64,000 bases of DNA from Leishmania martiniquensis (Eukaryota > Euglenozoa > Kinetoplastea > Trypanosomatida > Trypanosomatidae), in the NCBI RefSeq assembly GCF_017916325.1, contig NC_090161.1, positions 396,501 through 460,500 on the forward strand, given 5' to 3'. A program made the translations under genes and the position numbers. This document shows, one piece after another, positions 31,408 to 41,387 of the stretch. Position 1 is the stretch's first letter; the number at the start of each line of letters is the position of its first letter. The notes below the pieces were generated by a model. That model saw only the letters and a list, made by a program, of their open reading frames with translations. It was not told the origin of the DNA and searched no databases.

Positions 31408-32347
31408 ATTATCTGCGCGGGCGTTTCTCTTCGAAAGAGGGGCTTCTCTTTGTTTTGGCCTCTGAAAAAAAATCGGAGTAGAGGCCCTCTCTTCCCCCAC
31501 ACCAAACTGACACACACACACACACGGGCACCATCATCACTTCTCTGCTTACTTTTGTGTGTGAAGGAGAGAGACCGAGCCCGTGTGAAGAGGCCGCGCG
31601 GACGCCGCAGCGACGCGTGAGGCATTTGTGCTGCCTCCTCTCTCTCCCCGCGCCTGTTGGTCTGACTCTCCCTTTTGTTTACTCGTTGTGATCACTGCCG
31701 CCGTAGCTGCCGCTGCAGTACGTTTCACACTCCTCTCCCCTTCCCACCCTGTGAGAAGGCGGGTGCCACTGGCGTTCGAAGTGGCGGCTGTCCAGTTCCT
31801 TCTGCTGCCCCATCCCTCTCCCCCACCTCAGCCCTCCTCTTTCACGGGGCCGTTTCCATTCGTGGGCGTACGCGCGCGCGCTCTTCTTCTTTTCTTGTTG
31901 TTCTCCCCAGCACGCCCGCACGCACCTCTCCCCCTCTCCTCTCACGGTCGCCTCTCATCGCTTCGGTTGGGAGTGCCCTTTAAGCGGCCTCGACTACCCT
32001 CCTGTGTGGTGTGTACGCACCGCAGTCCCCCCTCCTCCTCCCTCTCTCTCGTGTCCTCCTACCCTACCCCCACCCCATCCTCCACACAAGCCCGCCCCCT
32101 CTTCCACCACGAAGACAGCCCGCCACCCCCCGCGGTAGCTTGATTTGCTTTACAGCTGCGCCTGTGCTGGTGGCGGCAAAGCCCTGCACTCCTCCCCCCT
32201 TCGCTTTGTGTGCGTGTGTGTGTGCGCGCGTTTGTTCTGCTTTTTCTGCTCTGTCATCTCTCTTTCTCTTCCGCTGTTTGCCATCGGCGCCTTACCCCCT
32301 CCCCTTCCATTTCTCCTTCCCTTCTCCCCCCTCCATCGCTCGTCGTC

Positions 32348-32349
32348 AG
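32348..32349 (+). promoter_or_regulatory. Putative trans-splice acceptor AG, FYVE gene
   Basis: AG after a long C/T tract (32292-32340), 24 bases before the ATG at 32373. Confidence 0.55.
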
Positions 32350-32372
32350 TATACTTGGAAACGCAGTCGCCA

Positions 32373-35300
32373 ATGCTGCATCCGCGTTTCTGGCGCGCCG
32401 ATAACTCGACCGCGCAGTGCACGGAGTGCGCAGTTACCTTCTCACGCTTTCGCTGCCGCCGTCATCACTGCCGCCACTGCGGCGGTGTCTTCTGCGACGC
32501 ATGCACGAAGGCGCGCCTCTGGCTGCGGCCTATTCCTCTGGCGTCCAGCTCGTATCACATGAAGAAGAGCTCGCCAAGAGGGGCTCCGGCGGCAATGGCA
32601 GGAGAGCCTCCTCTTGGCGAGCCCACGACCGCCGTCAGACCCTCCCCGTCGCCCGTCGGCGCCGACTCGACTCTCTCGGACATGTCGGAAAACGATACGC
32701 CACGCAGCACGGCGAACAGTTGCAGTTCCGCCGGCGATGGAGCAGAGGCATCATCGTTCACGTTATTGTCCTCAGCCACAACTTTTTCTGCCGCGCAGCA
32801 ACTCCATCGACCGAAGCAACGCTCTCAAGGGTGCCTCGCCACGCAGGCACAGCCTTCGCAAGGGGTGGTGTGCACTGCACATCAAGACGGCGCGCCAGTG
32901 CGCGCAAGGGAAGGGAAAGAGGGCGGCCACGTGAATTGCGAGCGCAGCCGTTGCGGCAAAACAGCCATGGCGGTGGGGTCACATCATTGTGGCAGCCACA
33001 GCGAGGGGCTTACCGCATCATCGGTGGAGGCGGTGGACCCAGCGCGACCACCGGCGTCGGCGTCTCGGCCGCGCAACGAAGACAATGCTCCCGCAGAAAT
33101 CAGCAGCCGTCACTCCGTCTCTGCAAAGCGCGTTGCTGCTACATCAGCAGCACCGCAGATACCACAGAGCCCACTCTCGGGCCAGGGCCGCTCCCCGGAA
33201 GCGAAGCATGGGCACTACAGTCATCAGGTACCGAGCAGCTCCTTTTCCGCACCCCAGGACAACAGCTGCTCCTCCGCAGTCGCTGGCGATGTGTCGCCGC
33301 AGGCCTGTCCGGCGTCGGGAGCCCTGGCCTGCTTCGAACAGGTAACCTCACCGCGCCGTAGACACGGCAGCACCGCCTCTGTCGGTGGAAGGGCGAACGA
33401 GTGTGCCTCGTTCATGTCGGATTCGTCGGCGAGTCAGCGTCGCTTATCTGACCGCCATAGTGATCCGCTGCAGATCGAGCAAGGAGTGATGGCCGGTTCT
33501 GGCGGTGCCTTGGACAGCTCCTCGGAGGCGTGCAAGGGGAGACGCGGCGCCTTCGCTGACCCTCCAGCCGGTTCTGCGCATGTTAGCGGCGCGAAGAGCG
33601 GCGGCAGCGTGAACGACATCCTCAAGGACGACGCCTACCGCCGCGAAAGCTACAAAATATCAGTGGACACGGCACAGCGCGTCACGTGGTACCTCTGCCG
33701 TGTATGCCGTCGCTGCCACGATCACCTCGTGCGCAGCATCCTCGATACCGACAAGACACCCCTCGACGCTGGGTTGCATGGCAGCTCCAAGACGCCTCTC
33801 TGGCGCTACGTTCGATTGTACAGGGCCGACGAGCCGCCAATCAACGATGATGGAACAGGAGACTCTTTCGAGCAGCGCGGCTCTGGTGCGCCGCCGCAGG
33901 CGGCGCATCTTATTGTAGAGACGTCCACCAGAGCGTTACCCCTGTGGTCCTCCATGTGGGCTCGGCTTCGAGGCTCAGTATCCCTACCTGCCTCTCGATC
34001 TCCGTCGGCGACGGCATCGCCTGTCATAGCAGCGGCGGCCACGTCGTCGCCTTCGTCGTTATCTCCCTTGCAGACGCGCGAACTTTGCCAAGCGCATGGC
34101 GCTGCCAGCAGGCGAGTCAATGAAAGGACCAGCTTGACCGCCGCTGCCACGCAGGCGAGCACCGGGTTGAGCGGTAGCGAGTGTATGTCTCCAGTGAGCC
34201 TCGAACCGCCCAGAGGGGATGACTCGATGCTGTCGCTCTTTGCGGGTTCCGACGCGGCATCATCCAAGATGGCATCGACACAACTGCAGTCGCCTCGGCC
34301 CCAGCCACAGCAGCAGCCCTCCTCTTCCAAGCGTGCGCGGCGCATCGCTACCCCGCCCCGTCGGCGCCTCATCAGCATCGATGGTTGCCCAAGCACTCTG
34401 CGACAAGCCGTGGCGCTGGCGCGTCGACGGCGACGCATCGCCGTCATCTTGATAGACGAGCGTGACGTTGCCGGCGCAGACGATGGCGCCGAAGCGCAGC
34501 AGCAACAGCAGCGATCGGCTCAGTGTGAGTGCCCATCCGCACGCCCTTCTGCACATGTAGGCGCGGAGACAGCGCCTCGGACCAGCTGGGTCGCTGAACA
34601 GCTTGGTGGTACGCGGTGCACAGGCCGAGTGTCGCCCATCACCGCAGACACCGGTACCGAGTTGCCGGCACCTCAGCACACGGCAGGCGAGTTGGCGAGC
34701 GCCCAGCCGCAGAAGAACGCCGCAGACGACAAGACGGCGCCAGCGGCCGCGACACAAAAGTCCGGACAGCGGCCGAAGCTGTCGATTCTCGTCGATGACG
34801 TCACCCTCAGTGACACCGACGGGTTGTCATCTGCTTTTGTCAGCGGTGGTGGCGCAGATTCTGCAGCCCTTCGCGGACTCGGACCTGCGGCGTGGCTTCT
34901 ACCGCAACTTCCTCGCCAAGCGGCGGCGCCGGCAAGCCCAGCAACGGCCACGCGAGTCGGGTCACCTGCCTTGTCCCCTTCCCTCACACACGAGCGCACC
35001 TCCCTATGGAACTCTGTCTCCTCTTCGGTCGGAGCTGTGGCGTGGGTCGCAGCCCCAGCAACGAGCAGGCCGATTTCATGTGTGCCGGATGGGTCGCAGA
35101 CCACCTCCGTCGCCTTTCCTGCGCACAACAGCGGCGCGGCAACGGCGCTGCACGCAGAGGGTAGGCCGCCGGCGCTTGCCGCCGCTCTCGACAGCGGCGC
35201 GTGCGTGCTCCGTGCACTCTTTTGCCAAATCGGTGCAGCAGTCCACTTCTCCACTCTGCCAGCGACGACGGCGTACACGGCTGCGACGCCGATCGCCGCC

Positions 35301-37229
35301 GCATCAGCAGCCGCAGCCGGATCTGGTGGGAGCGGCTTCCCTCTGACGGTGAGCACCACCGGCACGAGTGGCCTTTTCGCTGACCCAACGTGCTGCGGCA
35401 GTGCACAAAACGCGGCGGTGCCTCTCTGGGGCACTGGCCCCGAGTCGTACGCGGCTCATCGTCAAGCACTGGTTCGCGGCATGATGCTCCGACACCAGCT
35501 AGGCCTGGGTGCAGCACCATTGGAGGTGACCTCGCCGCTCGCCACCGCGCTCATCAACAGCACCTTCACTGTGCCTTTGGATCAGAGCGATGCAGCGCAT
35601 TGGTGTGGCACAGCCAGCCAGCGTGGCGCACCAGGTGGGCTTGGCAGCGGCAGCGGTGGCTACATGAACATGGCCTGTCGGCGCTTCTGTGGCTGCTCTG
35701 CAACGGCATCGCACGAGCGTGTGACGGCGCCCGTGACGACCTACTTCCAAGTTCGACCGCCTGCGACTGCCACCGCCGCTGCGCCAACAGCAGCGACTGC
35801 AGGGGTCATCATCCTGCCGGTTCCGACACAGGTGGAGGTGGTCGGCATACCCATCGACACGTCCTCGGCCACGGGTGCAGCCGCGTCGACCACCTCCGCC
35901 GCAGCTGCACCCGGTGCGGTATCGATGGGGTCTACAGGTCTGAAGTCCCCTCATTTCCGCAGTGGCGGTGCCAGCTGCGGTGCCGCTGTTACTCCCGGGC
36001 TTGTCGCCGGTGACGCGGCAGGCAGTGCCTCGCGCCCCTTCACGATGGCGGAGTTCCTGCCGCAGCTGGCAAAGCTAAGCACGAACTTGGACGGCTATGT
36101 GATTGTCATCCTGCGGCGACAGAGCTCGAGGGGTGGGGGTGGGAACGACAGAACCTCTCCGGGCGGTGGCGCCACAGCTACGCATCCGCGTCCGAACGGG
36201 GACTCGTCTTTGCACCTCTCAACCACCCAAATGGGCAGCGACAACGGTATCAGTGGACCGCAGCGGCGGCAACCCGACGGCAGCGCGCGGCAGAGTTTAG
36301 ATGCAGACCGCTCCACCTCGGCCGCGTGCGTCTCCTTTTCCCTCCGCGAAGATGACAAGTGCTGCGCGCCGCGCTCAACACAGCCGCGTGACACAACTCA
36401 GAGGCACCGCCGCCGCCACCGCGTCACGGAGCTGTTTGGCGGCCCACACATGCGAATGTTCTACCAGCAGCTGCAAAGCTGCGGGGTGGCGCAGCCGGCC
36501 ATTAGCGTTGTGGAGGTGACTGACGATGTCGAGGTCAGTGTACCGAAGCCTTCGCCAGTGTCTCTGGCCACAGGCAAGAGTCCACTGGAGGAAGGGGGCC
36601 TCTGCCGTGACGAGCTCAGCGCATTGGCCGTGCCGCACGTCAGGGCCCGAGGCGCCACGGGAGGGGAGGATGGGGTCGCGGAAGTGTCGTCGGGCGTCAC
36701 AAAGACGTCCCCCCAAAACTCGGCTTTGTCCGCTTCCGGCATGTCGACAGTCTCATCCGTCGACTCGGCCCTGCTGCCGCGGCCGTCAAGCGTTTCGACG
36801 AGCACCGTGACGCCGTCGCCACAGACGACAGAAAGAACACCGCACGCACCATCAATGCACGGCGAATCGATTGAGAGGCTGCAGCTGCCTGCGTCTGTGT
36901 GCGGTGCGTTCGGTCAGACAGCAAAGCTGGCAACGTCCTCTGCTGTCCCCATGTCACCAACGAGCCCGCTAGAGCACGCCATGGCCTCTCTGCGGCATGT
37001 GGCTCGACAGCTAGGGGTGACCATGTGTAGTATGGCCTACGCTTCCGAGACCACAGCGGCCATGGCGAGGGGAGCCGCATCCGCAACCCCAGTAGCAGCC
37101 TCAACGGGACTGAAAACAAGCAGTACCGGGGGTAGCGGCGGTAGTGATGTCGCGCTGCTCTCGCGTGCTGTGGAGTCCCTCGTGGCTACGCTGGTCTACC
37201 GGGATATTAATGTTATGCTTTCCCAGTAG
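32373..37229 (+). CDS. Large FYVE-type zinc-finger protein with a split finger
   Basis: A 1618-residue protein. FYVE fingers bind phosphatidylinositol 3-phosphate on endosomes. At the N-terminus: WRADNSTAQCTEC, then the basic motif RRHHCRHCGGVFCDAC. Zinc-ligand candidates are Cys16, Cys19, Cys33, Cys36, Cys41 and Cys44. The WxxD and R(R/K)HHCR signatures are complete. The final CxxC, which normally follows within 15-20 residues, appears only at Cys445/Cys448 (YLCRVCRRCHDHL), so the finger seems interrupted by about 400 residues of Ser/Ala/Gly-rich sequence. The rest is mostly low complexity, with some ordered pieces: RRRLISIDGCPSTLRQAVALARRRRRIAVILID (about 660-690), LSTNLDGYVIVILRR (about 1230) and a C-terminal helical stretch. 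I see no kinase or phosphatase domain. The frame is open to a TTG at 32145, but 32373 is the first ATG and sits just before the finger. Confidence 0.85.
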   Translation: MLHPRFWRADNSTAQCTECAVTFSRFRCRRHHCRHCGGVFCDACTKARLWLRPIPLASSSYHMKKSSPRGAPAAMAGEPPLGEPTTAVRPSPSPVGADSTLSDMSENDTPRSTANSCSSAGDGAEASSFTLLSSATTFSAAQQLHRPKQRSQGCLATQAQPSQGVVCTAHQDGAPVRAREGKEGGHVNCERSRCGKTAMAVGSHHCGSHSEGLTASSVEAVDPARPPASASRPRNEDNAPAEISSRHSVSAKRVAATSAAPQIPQSPLSGQGRSPEAKHGHYSHQVPSSSFSAPQDNSCSSAVAGDVSPQACPASGALACFEQVTSPRRRHGSTASVGGRANECASFMSDSSASQRRLSDRHSDPLQIEQGVMAGSGGALDSSSEACKGRRGAFADPPAGSAHVSGAKSGGSVNDILKDDAYRRESYKISVDTAQRVTWYLCRVCRRCHDHLVRSILDTDKTPLDAGLHGSSKTPLWRYVRLYRADEPPINDDGTGDSFEQRGSGAPPQAAHLIVETSTRALPLWSSMWARLRGSVSLPASRSPSATASPVIAAAATSSPSSLSPLQTRELCQAHGAASRRVNERTSLTAAATQASTGLSGSECMSPVSLEPPRGDDSMLSLFAGSDAASSKMASTQLQSPRPQPQQQPSSSKRARRIATPPRRRLISIDGCPSTLRQAVALARRRRRIAVILIDERDVAGADDGAEAQQQQQRSAQCECPSARPSAHVGAETAPRTSWVAEQLGGTRCTGRVSPITADTGTELPAPQHTAGELASAQPQKNAADDKTAPAAATQKSGQRPKLSILVDDVTLSDTDGLSSAFVSGGGADSAALRGLGPAAWLLPQLPRQAAAPASPATATRVGSPALSPSLTHERTSLWNSVSSSVGAVAWVAAPATSRPISCVPDGSQTTSVAFPAHNSGAATALHAEGRPPALAAALDSGACVLRALFCQIGAAVHFSTLPATTAYTAATPIAAASAAAAGSGGSGFPLTVSTTGTSGLFADPTCCGSAQNAAVPLWGTGPESYAAHRQALVRGMMLRHQLGLGAAPLEVTSPLATALINSTFTVPLDQSDAAHWCGTASQRGAPGGLGSGSGGYMNMACRRFCGCSATASHERVTAPVTTYFQVRPPATATAAAPTAATAGVIILPVPTQVEVVGIPIDTSSATGAAASTTSAAAAPGAVSMGSTGLKSPHFRSGGASCGAAVTPGLVAGDAAGSASRPFTMAEFLPQLAKLSTNLDGYVIVILRRQSSRGGGGNDRTSPGGGATATHPRPNGDSSLHLSTTQMGSDNGISGPQRRQPDGSARQSLDADRSTSAACVSFSLREDDKCCAPRSTQPRDTTQRHRRRHRVTELFGGPHMRMFYQQLQSCGVAQPAISVVEVTDDVEVSVPKPSPVSLATGKSPLEEGGLCRDELSALAVPHVRARGATGGEDGVAEVSSGVTKTSPQNSALSASGMSTVSSVDSALLPRPSSVSTSTVTPSPQTTERTPHAPSMHGESIERLQLPASVCGAFGQTAKLATSSAVPMSPTSPLEHAMASLRHVARQLGVTMCSMAYASETTAAMARGAASATPVAASTGLKTSSTGGSGGSDVALLSRAVESLVATLVYRDINVMLSQ

Positions 37230-37690
37230 GTCAGGCACACCCACACACGCATTCGCACGGGCCGCGTCAACCACCGCGCACGCCATCCCTCTCGGAGGAA
37301 AGAAAAAAAAATCTCTGAGCGCACCCGTTATGCATCCCCGAAACCCTCTCCATGCCTGACAAGTGCGCCGTCTTCGTTTTTTTCCTCTCCGACGGAAGGC
37401 GCCCAGGTGTTGTTGTTATGACGGCGGTTGTGTGCAGCGCTCTTGTTTCGCTGTTGTCGTGTGTGCATCTACACTGCAATCTCCGTCATGCACCTGTGCG
37501 TGGGTGCTAATTTGTGAGGAAGAGGGGAGAGTAGTGGGAGTGGTGATGGGGGGAGATGAGGGGATACAATGTGCAGTTGATACCACATCACACGGACGCA
37601 GAAAACGAGAGAGGGCCTTCCTCTTCTCCGCCGAGTGTCTCTCCGTTGTCCCCCCGGGTAGAGTGCTTAAGCAGCTGTGTTTCCTCTTTT

Positions 37691-37692
37691 AG
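37691..37692 (+). promoter_or_regulatory. Putative trans-splice acceptor AG, DnaJ gene 2
   Basis: Typical TTTCCTCTTTTAG. If it is used, the mRNA carries the short open frame at 37694-37738 ahead of the main one. Confidence 0.45.
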
Positions 37693-37693
37693 A

Positions 37694-37738
37694 ATGACGG
37701 TGCCCGTAGAGGAGGTAGTCGGGGGGGGCAGAGAATAG
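37694..37738 (+). other. Short upstream open reading frame (14 codons)
   Basis: ATG two bases after the putative acceptor, stopping with TAG at 37736-37738, in the leader of DnaJ gene 2. It might reduce translation of the main frame, or the real acceptor may lie further downstream. Confidence 0.25.
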
Positions 37739-37888
37739 ACCGACGTGGCGTTGCAGACAAGCTCCATGGACGGTGAGGGGGGCTGATGCCCCTGTGCACA
37801 TGCGTCCAGCCATCCTGCCCCGCCCCACCCGCCCCCCCCCACACACACGCCATCACCACGCCACATCGCCTTCTTTTTGTTCTCATGC

Positions 37889-40864
37889 ATGGAGGCCCCC
37901 ACGGCGTCGGCACCTGCGGTGGTGCTGGTGGTGGTGGTGGTGTGTGTGGTCAACAGACGAGCCGCCCATCACGGAGCCCTCCCAATGCCTCTGGCCGCTT
38001 CTGTCTTGTGGCTCCCAAGCCTCTCCCGACACTCCGCTTATCCGTCTCCGTTTGCTTTGTTTTCTTACGCGCGCACCGTGCCGGACCGCATTCCCCCCAC
38101 CCCTCAATGCGCACGCTCCTGTATGAGACGGCCTTCCGCAGCCTTCCTTCTCATGTGGAATGTAGCTGCAACTCGCTGCCTTTGCTGGCCGCCCTCTTCC
38201 GTAGCGAGGGGAGGCGGCGGCATCGGCAGTAGTGGCCTGCGGCTGCATGGTGCTCATTGGTACGCGGCACGCTCAAACACATCTGAGAGCGACACCCACG
38301 GCAGCAGGAGAGGCAGCAGCAGCAGCAGCGGCAGCAACGCGCGCGACGGCCATTGCGGTTCAATAAAGGAAGACGAAGAGGATCGGGTGCTGGAGGACGA
38401 GGAGTTCGCCGCCCTTCGTGACGCTGGAGGTGACGAACTCATGCCCATCGCCCACCGCCTCGCGCACAAGGCCGACGCTCTCGATGCTGAGCTGCGGCGC
38501 ATCCGGTACTGCTTGTGCGACCGGGCTCAATTCCTCGTGGACACGGTCCCAGCGACCTTCTCCGGTCGCCCTACTCGAATGGACAAGGTACTGCAACGGT
38601 TGAAGGAAACAGGCACCGAGCAGCAACACTATGGCGCTTCCCCAGCGTCGCTAGGCAAGGGCACCGCTGCAGCGACCTGGGAGGCGGCGCTACGCGCCTC
38701 TCCATACGCCGGGTGGTGTGGCACCTCGGCCCCTATGCTGCGTTTCTTGAGCCTCCGGATTCTCTGGCCGCGCGCCGAGCCGGCAGGCCGTGGCGGGTCT
38801 GCGTCGAAGGGCACCGCGCTTGCAACCCTGGACACTGACCTCGACTACCTCCGTCGCGGGCGGGCGCTGCACCAACTGAACTACTACAGCCGGCTGAGCC
38901 TCACCCCAAAGCGCCACATATGGAGCTCGCTATACCAAATCGTGTGGAACGGCGTCGTGGCCGTGCAGGATGCCGTCGGTTGTATCGTCTTTGGCACCTT
39001 CCGCGGCATCAAGGAAAGCGGCACGATTCGAGGGGCGTGCAGGGGCGCCGCCATCGGAACCGCCAAGGCGGTGGAGTTCCTCTGTTACGGCTGGATCGTG
39101 TCCCCGCTGCTTCATCTTAGCCGAGGGCTGTGCAACACCCTCTACGGGCCAGTGAACAGCATCACCGGTAAGTACATGTTCGACGCCCTCAGCGGCCGGT
39201 GGATGCGGTGCACCGTGGCTGACTCGCGTTTTTTTCGCCACGAGCTGCAGCGCGAGAAGCGCGTGCTGCGCACAATCGGACGCGCCGAGTTCCGCCGCAA
39301 GCGGATGAAGGCGGAGCACAAGTGGGCCGAGCTCATGACTTCTATGGGCTTCAGCGTGGATATGCTGAAGGATAAGTTTACGCCGAAGAGCGCCCGTAGC
39401 TCGCAGAGGCCGTCGGTAGCTAGAGAGGGCCTCGGTGGCAGCACGCAGAGGCGGAGTCCGTACGAGGTACTGCAGGTGCGGCGCAATGCCACGACGCAGG
39501 AGATCAAGAATCAGTACAAGAAGCTTGCTAAGGTGTTCCACCCCGACGTCGCGCAGAGCCGCCGCGGCGGAGGTCCGCTGTCGGCAGAGGAGAAGGCCGA
39601 GGCGCAGCGCACGTTTGAAGAGATCTCCAGCGCCTACCAACTTCTCTCGAACCCAGAGAAGCGCAACGCCTACGACCTCGGCGGCATGCAGGGCGTCGAT
39701 GCGCACGAGACGAAGTTTGGAAGGTTCCTGTCGCGTACCCCGGCGGAGATAGTGCAGAGCGTCTTTGGCGGAGAGGGCTTCCGCCGCGTCTTGGTTGGTG
39801 AACTGCTTCGCTCGCACTGGGCGCTGCGCAACGAGGCGCAAGTGAGCGTTTCTATTCACGAGCTGGAGGAGCTGCAGTGCATCCGTGTTAGGCAGGTGGC
39901 CGTAGAGCTGGCTGCTATCGCCGACGTGCATGCTCAGCGGCCCACGACGCCGTACTACGGAGGCGCGTCAGCGGTGGCGGGCGCGAGTCGTGCGCAGAGC
40001 AACCGCCAACGCACCACCCCCCGTTCCCCCACCTCCCGCAGCAGCCTCCGGGATTATTTGAAGTCCGGGAAGCCGCGTAGCAGCCTCATTGCTGCAGGCG
40101 GACCTGGTAAGAGCACGAAGTGCATGGGCGCATCCGCTGGCATAGGCATCGATCGTGAGCTGCACGACTCGATCATGGGCGAGCTTGGCAGTGGCGGTGG
40201 TTCGTCCGGGAGCGGTGGCGAAGCGGCGTCAGTCGGCCAGTCAAGGGCGTCGCCCTATGGTGCGGCATCGGCAACGTCATCAGCAGGTGCAGAGGTCTCG
40301 CCATCCCCGTTCGTGCTGCGGCCGGGGAGCAACGAGTACAACTGCTTCTCGCGCGACTTCGAGGAGCGCTGTGAGAGGTTCGTGCGGCACATGGCCGAGG
40401 CGTGCTTTGGCAAGGCGCTCCTCTACGAGGTTGGGGAGGCCTATGTTGTGGGAGCGCAGCGTTTCCTCGGCATCCGCCCTTTCTACGCACCAAAGTTGCT
40501 TGTCACGCGCAAGATCTTCACAGGCATGGATCGCATCTACGAGGCCTTCGCCGACAAGGCGCGCCTCGCACCCGACGAAATGTCGCGCAAGCTGACGGCG
40601 GAGTACTTTAACATTGAGTACGACACAGTCGTCGCGGATATTCACTGCGTGCTACGCTACGCGGTGCAGATGGTGCTGCAGGACGTGGTCGAGTCGGACG
40701 AGGTGCGCCGCAAACGGTGCTATGCTGTATGGTACTTGGGCGAAAAGATGATGAGCGTCGGGGAGCGGTGGACGACGCGCATAGCAACCTACGAGGACCT
40801 AGTCGCCTACATCCAGCAGGCAGCGACATCGGCTGCGACGACGCGAAAGCCGCCAGCGTTCTAA
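37889..40864 (+). CDS. DnaJ (J-domain) protein with DnaJ-X domain, second copy type
   Basis: Up to 991 residues from the first ATG. The J domain lies at about 522-600, with HPD at 551-553 (KVFHPDVAQ) and an insert between helices II and III. A DnaJ-X region follows: YDLGGMQGVDAHE, then VFGGEGFRRVLVGELLRSH. The C-terminal part (TVVADIHCVLRYAVQMVL ... RRKRCYAVWYLGEKM) completes that domain. A hydrophobic, glycine-rich region at about 350-425 (GAAIGTAKAVEFLCYGWIVSPLLHLSRG) resembles the one in the DnaJ protein at 2305-4239, suggesting membrane contact. The start is uncertain: residues 12-21 are a low-complexity Val run, and ATGs at 38123 (MRRPSAAFLLMW) and 38153 would give a basic, hydrophobic N-terminus like a mitochondrial presequence. 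No zinc finger. As a co-chaperone it needs an HSP70 partner; HSP70.4 is encoded 15 kb upstream. Confidence 0.85.
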   Translation: MEAPTASAPAVVLVVVVVCVVNRRAAHHGALPMPLAASVLWLPSLSRHSAYPSPFALFSYARTVPDRIPPTPQCARSCMRRPSAAFLLMWNVAATRCLCWPPSSVARGGGGIGSSGLRLHGAHWYAARSNTSESDTHGSRRGSSSSSGSNARDGHCGSIKEDEEDRVLEDEEFAALRDAGGDELMPIAHRLAHKADALDAELRRIRYCLCDRAQFLVDTVPATFSGRPTRMDKVLQRLKETGTEQQHYGASPASLGKGTAAATWEAALRASPYAGWCGTSAPMLRFLSLRILWPRAEPAGRGGSASKGTALATLDTDLDYLRRGRALHQLNYYSRLSLTPKRHIWSSLYQIVWNGVVAVQDAVGCIVFGTFRGIKESGTIRGACRGAAIGTAKAVEFLCYGWIVSPLLHLSRGLCNTLYGPVNSITGKYMFDALSGRWMRCTVADSRFFRHELQREKRVLRTIGRAEFRRKRMKAEHKWAELMTSMGFSVDMLKDKFTPKSARSSQRPSVAREGLGGSTQRRSPYEVLQVRRNATTQEIKNQYKKLAKVFHPDVAQSRRGGGPLSAEEKAEAQRTFEEISSAYQLLSNPEKRNAYDLGGMQGVDAHETKFGRFLSRTPAEIVQSVFGGEGFRRVLVGELLRSHWALRNEAQVSVSIHELEELQCIRVRQVAVELAAIADVHAQRPTTPYYGGASAVAGASRAQSNRQRTTPRSPTSRSSLRDYLKSGKPRSSLIAAGGPGKSTKCMGASAGIGIDRELHDSIMGELGSGGGSSGSGGEAASVGQSRASPYGAASATSSAGAEVSPSPFVLRPGSNEYNCFSRDFEERCERFVRHMAEACFGKALLYEVGEAYVVGAQRFLGIRPFYAPKLLVTRKIFTGMDRIYEAFADKARLAPDEMSRKLTAEYFNIEYDTVVADIHCVLRYAVQMVLQDVVESDEVRRKRCYAVWYLGEKMMSVGERWTTRIATYEDLVAYIQQAATSAATTRKPPAF

Positions 40865-41387
40865 AGGGGGCGTGTCAGTCAGTGTGTGTGTGTGTGCCGC
40901 TTTTCGGCCGGACTCCACGGCAAACACGAAAAGAAAGCCGAAAGTCATGCGAATAAGCAAAAAAAAGACAATGAGAGACACACTCGAAGAACACAAATCG
41001 GCAGAGAGCGGCGCAGGGTGGGGGAGAGCGAGAGCGAGATACAGACACGTCGGGCGGACGCCAAAGGAGTAGAGGAGGGGGAGTGTAGCCGGTGGGCTCC
41101 GATGCTGCGTTCTTTGGCCACGCATTCTTCTACGATTCCTGCCCCCGGTCGAGGGACCCTCTTTGCGCTCTGCATGAGGTGCCTCTGAATTTGGGCAGCG
41201 TAGCGCCCCTTTTTCTCTCTCTCCCTCCCCGCTCTGCGGCCGGCGCTGGTGCCTTGGGCGCACGCAGAACCGTGTCCGAGGCGCACTTCTCGGCAGCCGC
41301 CTGCTTCCCTTTCCCACGCTTTCCCTCTCTCCAAGAAAAAGGGGGCTCAGCGGGAGGACCCTGCGTCCGCATGCCGGCGCGGATGAT

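Larger units (their letters stand above)
26196..32372. other. 6.2-kb stretch without a convincing gene
   Basis: The longest gene-free interval here. From about 27140 to 32350 the + strand is dominated by C and T, with repeated (GT)n, (CA)n and (TA)n arrays. Open frames up to 322 codons exist on the + strand but read through the microsatellites (Cys-Val and Tyr-Ile runs) and lack family features. It probably holds the long NOL10 3' UTR and FYVE gene 5' leader, and could hide small RNAs I cannot recognise. I searched by eye for tRNA A and B boxes and saw none. Confidence 0.55.
37230..37888. other. Spacer before DnaJ gene 2
   Basis: No gene seen. Mixed composition with C/T tracts, the acceptor at 37691-37692 and a short upstream open frame (37694-37738). 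Confidence 0.55.

Noticed and set aside
26196..32372. tRNA or snoRNA genes in the long gap
   Set aside because: By eye I found no A/B box pair of a tRNA and no convincing box C/D arrangement. A covariance-model scan would be decisive.
38930..39931. 333-codon minus-strand open frame inside DnaJ gene 2
   Set aside because: It is a shadow of the J-domain coding region, which has clear conserved motifs on the + strand.
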